A DNA stretch of 64,000 nt. Source: Siphonodentalium dalli (taxonomy: Eukaryota > Mollusca > Scaphopoda > Gadilida > Siphonodentaliidae). Shown here in pieces: positions 1 through 11,300 of the stretch. Position numbers and translations under genes: made by a program. The stretch is from positions 105,235,319 to 105,299,318 of the forward strand of contig CP136066.1 of the NCBI GenBank assembly GCA_032622095.1, given 5' to 3'. The notes below the pieces were generated by a model. That model searched no databases. It saw only the letters and a program-made list of their open reading frames with translations, and was not told where the DNA came from. How positions within the stretch are numbered: the first letter of the stretch is position 1; each line of letters opens with the position of its first letter.

Positions 1-146
1 AGCAAGTTGTCTTTTCTTGAATACACCGCGCCACATAGAGCGCATACGAATTTTCTCTGGACAGCCTGATGACATTTAGCGTGTCTTGAAAGATTTCCAC
101 TCGAACAAAACGTCTTTGCACATATGTCACAGCGATACAATTGCTT
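1..146 (-). CDS. C2H2 zinc-finger alternative 3' exon, partial (leftmost)
   Basis: Read on the minus strand, a pyrimidine-rich tract ending in AG (147-148) is followed by an open frame beginning K-Q-L-Y-R-C. It encodes one complete C2H2 finger (C-x2-C-x12-H-x3-H, core CDICAKTF...LSRHAKCH) and the first half of a second (CALCGAVYSRKDNLL), then runs off the window. The phase is 0, as in the other four zinc-finger exons here. It is closest to the exon at 561-824: both share the KFVCALCG linker and finger start, so the two are tandem duplicates about 0.4 kb apart. Expected role: the DNA-binding end of one isoform of a nuclear transcription factor. Coding status is clear; membership in one gene with the other exons is inference. 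Confidence 0.8.
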
Positions 147-247
147 CTGAAAGGACAAACGGAACTGGTCTTAGCCCTTTACAAGTAAGATCAGGTTAGA
201 CGGTCCCCGTTGGGAGGGGGTGCTAATCTTGAAATTTCAATCTGCAC

Positions 248-402
248 CAGGTCCGGTTCCGTGGTTTCATAGATTCATCCATCACCGGTTCCGTTGTTTC
301 AGTGCTATGGGTCAAAGTTTTGGAGTAGCATTTCCTGGAGCTTTTGAATTATTCATGACTTTCATATGTGGAAAGTTAAGTAACGCCACGGAACCGGACC
401 TG
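248..402. mobile_element. Short MITE with perfect 17-bp terminal inverted repeats
   Basis: CAGGTCCGGTTCCGTGG at the left end is matched by its exact reverse complement at the right end. The 155-bp interior has no convincing coding sequence. I see no clear target-site duplication, so the superfamily is undetermined. It lies between the two leftmost zinc-finger exons, in an intron or 3' flank. Confidence 0.6.
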
Positions 403-462
403 GCGGATCCAAAATGGCCGCGAGTTAGTGATAAGGCATATTGGTCTTGACGAAATACAAGG

Positions 463-468
463 TTTATT
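463..468 (-). promoter_or_regulatory. Candidate poly(A) signal AATAAA
   Basis: On the minus strand AATAAA lies about 93 nt downstream of the stop codon of the zinc-finger exon 561-824. This spacing is ordinary for a terminal exon and supports it being a 3'-terminal exon. The motif is common in AT-rich DNA, so this is only suggestive. Confidence 0.35.
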
Positions 469-560
469 TAAACGAGTATGATTCAGTAAACACTATTCTA
501 TTCTATATACAAGAATCTCCGTACTACAAGGGAAATGGTGAATACTTTTGAATCGAATCT

Positions 561-824
561 CTACTTCGTCAGACCACTATCTGGATAGACAACTATTTCG
601 AGATGATCATCCGAGGTATAGGTTTCGACGCAGCGAGCCTTGCCGCCGATGAGTCCGTGTTTGTGGGCTGCGTGTTGGAGTACGTTATCTTTTCTATTGT
701 AAGCCAATCCACACAGGGCACACACAAACTTCCGGCGGACTGGCTGATGACATTTAGAGTGCCTCGAGAGAGTCGAACTTGAAGCGAATTCCTTCCCACA
801 CACGTGACATCGATATGGGCCGGT
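561..824 (-). CDS. Two-finger C2H2 alternative 3' exon with stop
   Basis: A minus-strand open frame enters through a splice acceptor (pyrimidine tract plus CAG, AG at 825-826) in phase 0 and ends at a stop at 561. It encodes two C2H2 fingers: YRCHVCGKEF...LSRHSKCH (C-x2-C-x12-H-x3-H) and FVCALCGLAYNRKDNVLQHAAHKH (C-x2-C-x12-H-x4-H), followed by a short tail of about 30 residues. I do not use the upstream ATG, because the sequence before the CAG is intron-like. The layout of acceptor, short linker, two fingers, tail and stop is the same as in the exons at 51290, 57297 and 61934. Likely function: isoform-specific sequence-specific DNA binding in the nucleus. The parent gene is not identifiable from this exon alone. 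Confidence 0.82.
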   Translation of the reverse strand, partial: TGPYRCHVCGKEFASSSTLSRHSKCHQPVRRKFVCALCGLAYNRKDNVLQHAAHKHGLIGGKARCVETYTSDDHLEIVVYPDSGLTK

Positions 825-1005
825 CTGAAAGTAGAAACAAGAACTCTCAGATCGAACCCACATTAATGTCACTCGTGCGTGGGTCAAGTAGTTAGTATAT
901 ATATACAATCGACATGGGTGGATCAGAAAGTAGAAACAAGATTACTCTCCGATCTAACCTATATAGTAATTTCACTGATGGGACCAAACTCTGAAAGTAG
1001 AAATA
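825..1005. repeat. Tandem copies of the splice-acceptor region of the 561-824 exon
   Basis: The segment around the acceptor (GAAAGTAGAAACAAG on the plus strand, near 827-841) recurs near 926-940 (shift 99) with similar flanks on both sides, and again in shorter form near 993-1007. Only the acceptor beside the intact exon keeps both the AG and the open frame. The other copies look like remnants of local tandem duplication. Confidence 0.55.
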
Positions 1006-1476
1006 AGGTTGGCCACATGCAGATGAAACACATATACATGTACCAATGCCGCTGATTGTTCAAGTTACGCTGAAATGGTCAAGACCGCGAGATCCAGCTA
1101 TTAGTTAATTTCATTAAATAGTGCGGTATAAGCTTTTTTCTGGAGTTATTGATACAGTTATTGGGTCCATTGGATGTGGATAAAGCTGCCATATTCGATA
1201 TATAACGCGGCCACCATAGATTTATAACCCTCCTGCCAAATGTTATAAGATTTAATTTATAACCCATGGCTGAGAAACTCAAGTGGATGGACAAAAAAAA
1301 AAGTCGGCATATTTAAAGTCAATCAATGTCTTAATTTATTAATGGTTATATGTGAGATGCTATTTATTTATGTATTTTTATTCTTGGATTACGCTAGAAT
1401 ATGGTTATATCCAATAAAGAATTTGAATTTGAAAAGATGAATATCTCTATTTATTTTCACAACCTGTGAAAGACCT
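1006..1476. other. No gene recognised; AT-rich non-coding DNA
   Basis: I see no splice-bounded open frame, structured repeat or terminal inverted repeat in this stretch. It is presumably intron or intergenic DNA. Confidence 0.5.
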
Positions 1477-1688
1477 GAATATCTCCCAAATGCGTTTGCC
1501 TATACGAATTCGCTAGCGGAATGATCAAATACGTTGGAGCAGAACCTCGTCTAAGTTTACAGATGACGGAGAAACACATGCCTTCACATATTTATAGGCA
1601 AATTATGGCCGATTGCAGTATTTCCGCGAGTAACGTATTCAGAAAGCCCGACGTTTTCGTACTCACGCCAGACCCCGTTTCTCTATAG
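1477..1688 (+). CDS. Weak coding candidate, about 55-70 codons
   Basis: A plus-strand frame is open from about 1477, with an ATG at 1521, and closes at TAG 1686-1688. The 55-residue product from the ATG has a mixed, protein-like composition and no low-complexity runs, and the stretch is richer in CpG than its surroundings. There is no recognised domain, no clear upstream acceptor or promoter, and no homologue I can name. It could be a lone exon, a fragment of an old transposon gene, or chance. The opposite strand also has a short open stretch. Confidence 0.2.
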
Positions 1689-1870
1689 AAACTCATGACG
1701 TTGTCGTTGCTGGGGGCTTTAGTCTCTGTGACGTTTCAGAAACTCGTTTTTGTGTGATTCGAAAGTTGTTCCATTGCGGTCGTGTTTCAATCGCACAATT
1801 ATCAAAACTCTTAAAATATTCAATGGTCTATCTATAACTTCATCTTAAAATATCAATAGTATTCAAGAGA

Positions 1871-2092
1871 ATGGGGAGACGAGCTAAGATAAAGATGAAG
1901 AAAAGCGCACGGATGAAGAGATATATCGAGATTGTGTTGGAAATCGAAGAAAGAATTGACAGAGTTCGTAGTGCCATCGCGCTGCCGTTTATGCTGATGC
2001 GCATGCAGTTGTATGGGGCCTAAAAAGAAATTGACGATTTCAATGAAGATGCAGATGATAACGTTGACAGCCAATGTGTGGACTCCCAATGA
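1871..2092 (+). pseudogene. Possible decayed small ORF with in-frame stop
   Basis: ATG at 1871 opens a 50-codon frame ending in TAA at 2021-2023. The same frame continues open after that stop through an acidic stretch (KEIDDFNEDADDNVDSQ) to TGA at 2090-2092. The first part is strongly basic and helical-looking (start MGRRAKIKMKK), the second acidic, as in some transposase or DNA-binding proteins. No family is recognised. The minus strand is also open here (1853-2215, 120 codons), so strand assignment is uncertain. Confidence 0.2.
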
Positions 2093-2202
2093 AACTGTGA
2101 GCTCAATCTCAATTAAATCATACACATCTGCATCGTTCTTGACGCGTTCGTCTATAAACAACCCATGTACGCATACTGCCATGCAATGGATCCGTTTAGC
2201 AT

Positions 2203-2615
2203 GTGTCCGGGCCAACGAAAACTAACACCGAGGAAGTTATGGGTGAACTGACTAAAGAGGAACTGATGTGCATAAAGGCAAAGGATGACGTCTTCGGTAT
2301 AAACAGAATCATCTTCAGCAAACTTCCACTTCCTCGCCACCATTCTAACTTGAACCCCATGCATCGGTGTGAGTGTTTCGGTGAGCCTCAACTTCTCTTA
2401 TTGTGTGTGCAGAACACCACGACATCGCCGGAATGGGTCTGCGCGCGAGACTGACTTCTCTGGTGAAGCTTGGTTATTTTTCGCTCATCAGCAGTAACTA
2501 AATGTTGACGGAAAGAATGACACCCATATCCGACGGGAAGAGAGCCAAACTGGTACGCCAAGTCAAGGTATCGGAAGCTAAGGTAAACCTCCTTCGCTTA
2601 GTAAATAATTGTATA
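2203..2615. other. Short overlapping ORFs, none convincing
   Basis: Plus-strand frames of about 80 codons (2203-2454) and a minus-strand frame of 79 codons (2152-2391) overlap. Neither shows a domain, splice context or codon signature that I recognise. With the candidates just upstream this could be a decayed transposon gene, but nothing here decides it. Confidence 0.2.
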
Positions 2616-2619
2616 CAGT

Positions 2620-2890
2620 AGATGCGACAATGTTCCATTGGAGTTGAACTCAACTGACAATGCATCAAGTGAAACTCTTCAACAATATTCGTCAACATAG
2701 ACATGTGAAGTTCATGGATTAATTCACTAATATGACTTTATTGAGGCGACATCGATATCGTTCACATTAATTGAAATGAAAACGAGTCAATATTTTAAGA
2801 GAAACTGTTTGCATGGATCTGTTCGAATTTAGCAAGTTGTATATACGCTGAAGTCAAGGTATTTTAATTTGTTTTCTCAATATCTCAGCT
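2620..2890. repeat. Diverged copy of the segment at 4655-4790
   Basis: Blocks such as GATGCGACAATGT, GAGAAACT..TGCCATGGA/CCTGTT and TATACGCTGAA recur in the same order at 4655-4790 with many substitutions and a large length difference. This is an old duplicated segment or two copies of an unrecognised dispersed repeat. Confidence 0.45.
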
Positions 2891-2929
2891 GTCAGACTAT
2901 CTGACTATACCTAATGCGCACACGATTAG

Positions 2930-3172
2930 ATAGCAATTGATATTCAAACGGAGTAACAGGTGACACGCGAGGTTAGGATTACAGTTCGAAATTAGTATCC
3001 TGAGTTAATCAGAAGGGAGATAACTCTATAAGAACGTACTATGGATCAACTGGGATGTTATGGGAACGCTCTTCAAAAGCACTACTTCAAACATATCCGT
3101 TATTTCGTCAATAATCCTACCCTCAACCCTAACCTCACGTGTCACGTGTTATTGCGAGTTAATATCAATCGA
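2930..3172. mobile_element. Imperfect foldback (MITE-like) element
   Basis: The left arm, around CAATTGATATTCAAACGG and continuing through AACAGGTGACACGCGAGG, is matched in inverted orientation by 3107-3172 (..CCTCACGTGTCACGTGTTA, then TTAATATCAATCG). The arms are about 45-55 bp with several mismatches. No coding capacity. Confidence 0.5.
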
Positions 3173-3284
3173 CGAGTGGATAGATAAACAACGTTTCTGT
3201 CAAATGGTAATACATAACACTCTTCAGATATAATTGGATCTTTTTTGCACCAAGCCAAAGTTATTTTTGATTTTATTAAAGATG

Positions 3285-3636
3285 TATTCAGGGTTCCAGG
3301 CTAATTTAGTAATTTTTACAAAACATATTTAACTTTTTATTTAGATTGTAACGTACAAAATAAAAAAATTTGGAAGGAGAAATTGTACATAAATGACCCT
3401 CTTTTGTGTCATATTGAATTTTCTACATATCTATTTAATATCATTTCGATGTTTTAGTGGGACACCAAAAATTAATTTGGTAATTTACAAATAACACAAT
3501 GTTATATTTTGGCATTTATAGGTCTAGATCAAATGACATATTTTATTTTCAACAGTTTTTCAACACAACATTGTAGAAAATGTTTAGTGATATTTTTTAT
3601 GTTGTTGTTGTAACAGGAGATCTGGAACCCTGAATA
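3285..3636. mobile_element. MITE with TIR TATTCAGGGTTCCAG, probable TA target site
   Basis: A perfect 15-bp inverted repeat bounds a 352-bp, AT-rich, non-coding interior. The outermost TA at each end can be read as a TA target duplication, giving TIRs TTCAGGGTTCCAG. A TA site suggests the Tc1/mariner group; the GGGTTCC core also resembles hAT termini, but I see no 8-bp duplication. Confidence 0.6.
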
Positions 3637-3656
3637 TAACTTTAATACTCATTATG

Positions 3657-4220
3657 GTGGCGCTGTGGTCCAGTGGTTAGAGTGCTCGACTCGTAACATC
3701 ATGGTGTGAAAATGTCATGTATTCGAATTCCGCTCTCTGCCATTGAACATCAAACACTGCGTTGGTTGCCTTCGACAAGCGATCTCGTACCACAGTTGTC
3801 GTGAGGGACTCGCTCGTTAACCGAGTACCTGGTCGGGAGTCAATTGGTATTGTCAGTATGATAATCCTGATGCGCTCATTAGCTGAACCGATTGCTTCCT
3901 CCTAACTAATATCCTATATGACCGGGGTAATAATCATGCACATGTAAAGCGCATTGAAACATACAGTAATGCTCTAATTAATCGACTCCTTAAACACAGC
4001 AGAATTATGGGTAACTTTTCAGGATTTAGTCGGAAATATGACTTGTTGCCATTCATCGGAAAGCTCTCTGAGAGCTTTCCGATGAATGGCAACAAGCCAT
4101 ATTTCCGACTAAATCCTGAAAAGTTACCCATAATTCTGCTGTGTTTAAGGAGTCGATTAATTAGAGCATTACTGTATTTACTGTGGAATGCGCTATACAG
4201 ATGCATCGATTATTATTATA
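3657..4220 (+). mobile_element. tRNA-derived SINE, interrupted by a MITE
   Basis: The 5' part (3657 to about 3735) has pol III promoter boxes: A box TGGTCCAGTGG at 3666-3676 and B box-like ATTCGAATTCC at 3721-3731. A tRNA-unrelated body follows, reaching GTAAAGCGCATTGAAAC near 3945-3961. The foldback element 3962-4176 then interrupts it. Sequence resumes at 4177 with GAATGCGCTATACAGATGCA and a short ATT-repeat tail to about 4220. The conserved GCGCTATA plus (ATT)n tail is typical of metazoan tRNA SINEs of the kind common in molluscs. It encodes no protein and would be moved by a partner LINE. Confidence 0.7.
3962..4176. mobile_element. Pogo/Tigger-like foldback MITE, copy 1
   Basis: A nearly perfect 215-bp palindrome starts TA-CAGTAATGC and ends GCATTACTG-TA. 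The arms of about 107 bp include AGCAGAATTATGGGTAAC and a GGAAAGCTCTC/GAGAGCTTTCC centre. The CAGTA start and TA target site fit Tc1/mariner, more specifically pogo/Tigger termini. It is inserted inside the SINE, so it is younger than that SINE. Confidence 0.75.
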
Positions 4221-4353
4221 TGACAATCATGATCACAGTCACATGTTTGATATTTATTTCCACAAGTTTTATATGCGATGGATGGAAAAAAATATGGGTG
4301 AATGCATAAGCATATTTCAGAGAGATTCCTGTATGACTCAATGTGGCGATCGT

Positions 4354-4601
4354 TTAACCCTTTGAGTGCCAGGGGCCGATCTCATCGGCCCTAAACCTAC
4401 AAAATAAGTCTGTTAAAGAATATAAGAATAAATTATTAAAATTGTAAAAAATTAAAAAAAAATTAAAACAAATAATGTTAGGCCAATGCATTCTCTTATA
4501 TATGCGAGGCGACCTATGGTCGACTCGCATATATAAGAGAATGCATTGGCACAGGGTATATGGGTTGATACAAAAATCGGACCTGGCACTCAAAGGATTA
4601 A
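4354..4601 (+). mobile_element. piggyBac-type MITE (TTAA-bounded), copy P1
   Basis: The element is flanked by TTAA, with ends TTAACCCTTTGAGTGCCAGG and CTGGCACTCAAAGGATTAA. TTAA targets with CCC/GGG termini are the piggyBac signature. Inside is a 69-bp hairpin (4482-4550) with arms including ATTCTCTTATATATGCGAG. A near-identical copy lies in the opposite orientation at 55452-55698. Non-coding. Confidence 0.75.
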
Positions 4602-4654
4602 AGGGATCTTAAACACAAAATTTAGGGCTTTACACATAAAATAAATGAGGCAAA

Positions 4655-4790
4655 TTGATGCGACAATGTCCACCTTGAACTGAACTGTTACATATGTGAG
4701 AAACTATTGCCATGGACCTGTTATGATTTACCATATTATACGCTGAATTCAAGGGATTTGAATATTTTTCAATAACTCACATCACACACA
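4655..4790. repeat. Diverged copy of 2620-2890
   Basis: Shares ordered blocks with 2620-2890 (GATGCGACAATGT, GAGAAACTATTGCCATGGA, TATACGCTGAA). It lies directly left of the satellite array, so it marks pre-existing flanking DNA. Confidence 0.45.
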
Positions 4791-7700
4791 CTTCGTTGAA
4801 AAGTAATTGGTCAAAAAATTTCAGAAAATAACTTAAACAAATGGCCATGTGGCCCATGACCGTTTGTTGAACTAATTATCTGAAAGAGATGGATTCTCCC
4901 ACCAGTTATATAAGTGTATGAAATAAGCTTATAGTGGAATGGTCTATAATTCATTTGGAGGGTAGTTCAGGAAATACAAGTGCAGAAGGTTTCCTATTCA
5001 TTGGTCAAAATTGTTCAGAAATTAAGTTCAACAAACGGCCTATGCGGCCCATGACCGTTTGTTGAACTAATTATCCAAAAGAGATGGATTCTCCCACCAG
5101 TTATATAAGCATGCATTGGAATGGACTATATTCATTTGGAGGGTTTATCGGGAAATACAAGTGCAGAAGGATACATATTCATTGGGGAAAATTGTTCATC
5201 AAATAAGTTCATCTCGTATTATATAATCGTACATTGGAATGGTCTGGAATTAATTTGGAGGGTTGTTCAGGAAATACAAATGCACAAGGATTCCTACTCA
5301 TTGGGGAAAATTGTTCAGAAAATAAGTTTAACAAATGGCCTATGCGGCCCATTACCGTTTGTTGAACTAATTTTCTGAAAGAGATGGATTCTCCACCAGT
5401 TATATAAGCGTAAGAAATAAGTGTATAGTGGAATGGTCTATAATTCATTTGGAGAGCAGTTAGGGAAATACAAATGCAGAAGGATTCCTATTCATTGGTG
5501 AAAATTGTTCAGAAAATTAGTTCAACAAATGGCCTATGCGGCCCATGACCGTTTGTTTAACTAATTATCTGAAAGAGATGGATTCTCCCACCAGTTATGT
5601 AAGCGTAAGAAATAAGCATACATTGGAATGGTCTATAATTCATTTGTAGTGTTGTTCAGGAAATACAAGTGCAGAAGGATTCCTATTCGTTGGTTAAAAT
5701 AGTTCAGAAAATAAGTTCAACAAACGGCCTATGCGGCCCATGACCGTTTGTTGAACTAATTATCCGAAAGAGATGGATTCTCCACCAGTTATATAAGCGT
5801 AAGAAATAAGCATACATATACCAAATGTAACGTTTGTTGAACTAATTATCTGAAAGAGATGGATTCTCCCACCAGTTATATAAGCATAAGAAATAAGCGT
5901 ACATTGCAATGCTCAATAATTCATTTAGAAGGTTGTTAAAAAATTAAAGTGCCGAACGATTCCTATTCATTAGTGAAAATTATTTAGAAAATAAGTTCAA
6001 CCAACGACCTATGCGGCCCATGACCGTTTTTTGAACTAATTATCTGAAAGAGATGGATTCTCCACCAGTTATATATTAAAGCGTATGAAATAAGCGTATA
6101 GTGGAATGGTCTATAATTCATTTGGAGGGTAGTTCAGGAAAGACAAGTGCAGAAGGATTCCTATTTATTGGTAAAAATTGTTCAGAAAATAAGTTCAACA
6201 AACGGCCTATGCGGCCCATGACCGTTTGTTGAACTAATTATCCGAAAGAGATGGATTCCCCCACCAGTTATATAAGTGTGCATTGGAATGGACTATATTC
6301 ATTTGGAGGGCTGTTCGGGAAATACAAGTGCAGAAGGATACATATTCATTTGGGAAAATTGTTCATCAAATAAGTTCATCTGGTATTATATAATCGTACA
6401 TTGGAATGGTCTGGAATTCATTTGGAGGGTTGTTCAGGAAATACAATTGTACAAGGATTCCTACTCATTGGGGAAAATTGTTAAGAACATAATTTCAACG
6501 AACGGCCTATGCGGCCATTGACCATTTGTTGAACTAATCTTAAAGAGATGGATTCTCCCACAAGTTATATAACTGTACATTGGAATGGCCTGTAATTAAT
6601 TTGGACGGAAGTTCTGGAAATACAACTGCAGAAGGATACATATTCATCAGGGAAAATTGTTCATCAAATAAGTTCAATTAAAATAATCGAACATTGGAAA
6701 GGTTAATAATTCATTTTGAGGGTTGTTCAGGAAATACAAGTGCAGAAGGATACATATTCTTTGGGGAAAATTGTCATTCAAATAAGTTCAACTAGTATTA
6801 TATAATCGTAAATTGGAATGGTCTATAATTCATTTGGAGGGTGGTTTGGGAAATGCAAGTGCAGAACGATTCCTATTCATGGGTGAAAATTGTTCAGAAA
6901 ATAATTTCAACAAATGGCCTATGCGGCCATGACCGTTTGTTGAACTAATTATCCGAAAGAGATGGATTCCCCCACCAGTTATATATAAGTGTGCATTGGA
7001 ATGGACTATATTCATTTGGAGGGTTGTTCGGGAAATACAAATGCAGAAAGATACATATTCATTTGGGAAAATTGTTCATCAAATAAGTTCATCTGGTATT
7101 ATATAATCGTACATTGGAATGGTCTGGAATTCGTTTGGAGGGTTGTTCAGGAAATACAAATGTACAAGGATTCCTACTCATTGTGGAAAATTGTTTAGAA
7201 CATAATTTCAATGAACGGGCTATGCGGCCATTGACCATTTGTTGAACTAATCTTAAAGAGATGGATTCTCCCACAAGTTATATAACTGTACATTGGAATG
7301 GGCTGTAATTAATTTGGACGGAAGTTCTGGAAATACAACTGCAGAAGGATACATATTCATCAGGGAAAATTGTTCATCAAATAAGTTCAATTAAAAAAAT
7401 CGAAGATTGGAAAGGTTAATAATTCATTTTGAGGGTTGTTCAGGAAATACAAGTGCAGAAGGATACATATTCATTGGGGAAAATTGTTCATCAAATCAGT
7501 TCAATTGGTAATATATAATTGAACATTGGAATGGTTAATAATTCATTTTGAGGTTTGTTCAGGAAATACAAGTACAGAAGGATACATATTCTTTGGGGAA
7601 AATTGTCATTCAAATAAGTTCAACTAGTATTATATAATCGTACATTGGAATGGTCTAAAATTCATTTGGAGGGTGGTTTGGGAAATGCAAGTGCCGAACG

Positions 7701-8369
7701 ATTCCTATTCATTGGTGAAAATTGTTCAGAAAATAAGTTCAACAAACGGCCTATGCGGCCCATGACCGTTTGTTGAACTAATTATCTGAAAGAGATGGAT
7801 TCTCCCACCAGTTATATAAGTGTAAGAAATAAGCATACATTGGAATGGTCTATAATTCATTTGGAGTGTTGTTCAGGAAATATAAGTGCAGAAGGATCCT
7901 ATTCGTTGATTAAAATAGTTCAGAAAATAAGTTCAACAAACGGCCTATGCGGCCCATGACCGTTTGTTGAACTAATTATCTGAAAGAAATGGATTCTCCC
8001 ACCAGTTATATAAGCGTAAGAAATAAACATACATTGGAATGGTCTATACATGTAATTAATTTGGAGCGTTGTTCAGGAAATACCAAGTGCAGAAGGATTC
8101 CAATTCGTTGGTGAAAATTGTTCAGAAAATAAGTTCAACAAATGGCCAATGCGGCCGATTACCGTTTGTTGAACTAATTATCTGAAAGAGATGGATTCTC
8201 CACCAGTTATATAAGCGTAAGAAATAAGCGTACATTGGAATGCTCAATAATTCATTTAGAAGGTTGTTCAAAAATTAAAGTACCGAACGATTCCTATTCT
8301 CCCACCAGTTATATAAGTGTATGAAATAAGTGTATAGTGGAATGGTCTATAATTCATTTGGAGGGTAGT

Positions 8370-11300
8370 TCAGGAAATACAAGTGCAGAAGGATTCCTAT
8401 TCATTGGTGAAAATTGTTCAGAAAATAAGTTCAACAAATAGCCTATGCGGCCCATGACCGTTTGTTGAACAAATTATCTGAAAGAGATGGATTCTCCCAC
8501 CAGTTATGTAAGCATGCATTGGAATGGACTATATTCATTTGGAGGGTTGTTCGGGAAATACAAATGCAGAAAGATACATATTCATTTGGGAAAATCGTTC
8601 ATCAAATAAGTTCATCTGGTATTATATAATCGTACATTGGAATGGTCTGGAATTCATTTGGAGGGTTGTTCAGGAAATACAAATGCACAAGGATTCCTGC
8701 TTATTGGGGAAAATTATTAAGAAAATAAGTTCAACAAATAGCCTATGCGGCCCATGACCGTTTGTTGAACTAATTATCTGAAAGAGATGGATTCTCCACC
8801 AGATATATAAGCGTACATTGGAACGGTCTATAATTCATTTGGAGTGTTGTTCAGGAAATACAAGGGCAGAAGGATTCCTATTCGTTGATTAAAATAGTTC
8901 AGAAAATAAGTTCAACAAATGGCTTATGCGGCCCATGACCGTTTGTTGAACTAATTATCTGAAAGAGATGGATTCTCCCACCAGTTATATAAGCGTAAGA
9001 AATAAGCGTACATTGCAATGCTCAATAATTCATTTGGAAGGTTGTTCAAAAATTAAAGTGCCGAACGATTCCTATTCATTAGTGAAAATTATTTAGAAAA
9101 TAAGTTCAACAAACGACCTATGCGGCCCATGACCGTTTTTTTAACTAATTATCTGAAAGAGATGGATTCTCCACCAGATATATAAGCGTATGAAATAAGT
9201 GTATAGTGGAATGGTCTATAATTCATTTGGAGGGTAGTTCAGGAAATACAAGTGCAGTTCTAAGGATTCCTATTCATTGGTCAAAATTGTTCAGAAAATA
9301 AGTTCAACAAACGGCCTATGCGGCCCATGACCGTTTGTTGAACTAATTATCTGAAAGAGATGGATTCTCCACCAGATATATAAGCGTACATTGGAATGGT
9401 CTATAATTCATTTGGAGGGTTGTTCAGTAAATACAAGTGCAGAAGGTTTCCTATTCATTGGTCAAAATTGTTCAGAAAATAAGTTCAACAAATGGCCTAT
9501 GCGGCCCATGACCGTTTATTGAACTAATTATCTGAAAGAGATGGATTCTTACACCAGTTATATAAGCGTACATTGGAATGGCTTGTAATTAATTTGGACG
9601 GAAGTTCTGGAAATACAACTGCAGAAGGATACATATTCATCGGGGAAAATTGTTCATCAAATAAGTTCAATTGGTAATATATAATTGAACATGGGAATGG
9701 TTAGTAATTCATTTTGAGGGTTGTTCATGAAATACAAGTGCAGAAGGCTACATATTCATTGGGGAAAATTATTCATCAAATAAGTTCAATTGGTAATATA
9801 TAATTGAACATTGCAATGGTTAATAATAATTCATTTGGAGGGTTGTTCAGGAAATAAAAGTGCAGAACGATTCCTATTCATTGGTGAAAATTGTTCAGAA
9901 AATAAGTTCAACAAATAGCCTATGCGGCCCCATGACCGTTTGTTGAACTAATTATCTGAAAGAGATGGATTCTCCCACCAGTTATGTAAAGCATGCATTG
10001 GAATGGACTATATTCATTTGGAGGGTTGTTCGGGAAATACAAATGCAGAAAGATACATATTCATTTGGGAAAATTGTTCATCAAATAAGTTCATCTGGTA
10101 TTATATAATCGTACATTGGAATGGTCTGGAATTCATTTGGAGGGTTGTTCAGGAAATACAAATGCACAAGGATTCCTGCTTATTGGGGAAAATTATTAAG
10201 AAAATAAGTTCAACAAATAGCCTATGCGGCCCATGACCGTTTGTTGAACTAATTATCTGAAAGAGATGGATTCTCCACCAGATATATAAGCGTACATTGG
10301 AACGGTCTATAATTCATTTGGAGTGTTGTTCAGGAAATACAAGGGCAGAAGGATTCCTATTCGTTGATTAAAATAGTTCAGAAAATAAGTTCAACAAATG
10401 GCTTATGCGGCCCATGACCGTTTGTTGAACTAATTATCTGAAAGAGATGGATTCTCCCACCAGTTATATAAGCGTAAGAAATAACCGTACATTGCAATGC
10501 TCAATAATTCATTTGGAAGGTTGTTCAAAAATTCAAGTGCCGAACGATTCCTATTCATTAGTGAAAATTATTTAGAAAATAAGTTCAACAAACGACCTAT
10601 GCGGCCCATGACCGTTTTTTTAACTAATTATCTGAAAGAGATGGATTCTCCACCAGATATATAAGCGTATGAAATAAGTGTATAGTGGAATGGTCTATAA
10701 TTCATTTGGAGGGTAGTTCAGGAAATACAAGTGCAGTTCTAAGGATTCCTATTCATTGGTCAAAATTGTTCAGAAAATAAGTTCAACCAACGGCCTATGC
10801 GGCCCATGACCGTTTGTTGTACTAATTATCTGAAAGAGATGGATTCTCCACCAGATATATAAGCGTACATTGGAATGGTCTATAATTCATTTGGAGGGTT
10901 GTTCAGTAAATACAAGTGCAGAAGGTTTCCTATTCATTGGTCAAAATTGTTCAGAAAATAAGTTCAACAAATGGCCTATGCGGCCCATGACCGTTTATTG
11001 AACTAATTATCTGAAAGAGATGGATTCTTACACCAGTTATATAAGCGTACATTGGAATGGCTTGTAATTAATTTGGACGGAAGTTCTGGAAATACAACTG
11101 CAGAAGGATACATATTCATCGGGGAAAATTGTTCATCAAATAAGTTCAATTGGTAATATATAATTGAGCATGGGAATGGTTAGTAATTCATTTTGAGGGT
11201 TGTTCATGAAATACAAGTGCAGAAGGCTACATATTCATTGGGGAAAATTATTCATCAAATAAGTTCAATTGGTAATATATAATTGAACATTGCAATGGTT

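Noticed and set aside
593-799. Minus-strand 68-codon ORF overlapping the zinc-finger exon
   Set aside because: It is another frame of the same DNA; the spliced frame with two complete C2H2 fingers is far better supported.
561-908. ATG-initiated versions of the zinc-finger exons (also at 51580 and 62170)
   Set aside because: The upstream part of each frame is the polypyrimidine tract and intron before a CAG acceptor; the shared phase and layout of all exons favour splicing.
3657-3735. Functional tRNA gene
   Set aside because: A and B boxes are present, but the sequence between and around them does not form a clean cloverleaf, and it continues into a SINE body and ATT tail.
3934-4309. 90- and 100-codon ORFs on both strands
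   Set aside because: They are the two arms of the foldback palindrome, which give nearly the same peptide from either strand.
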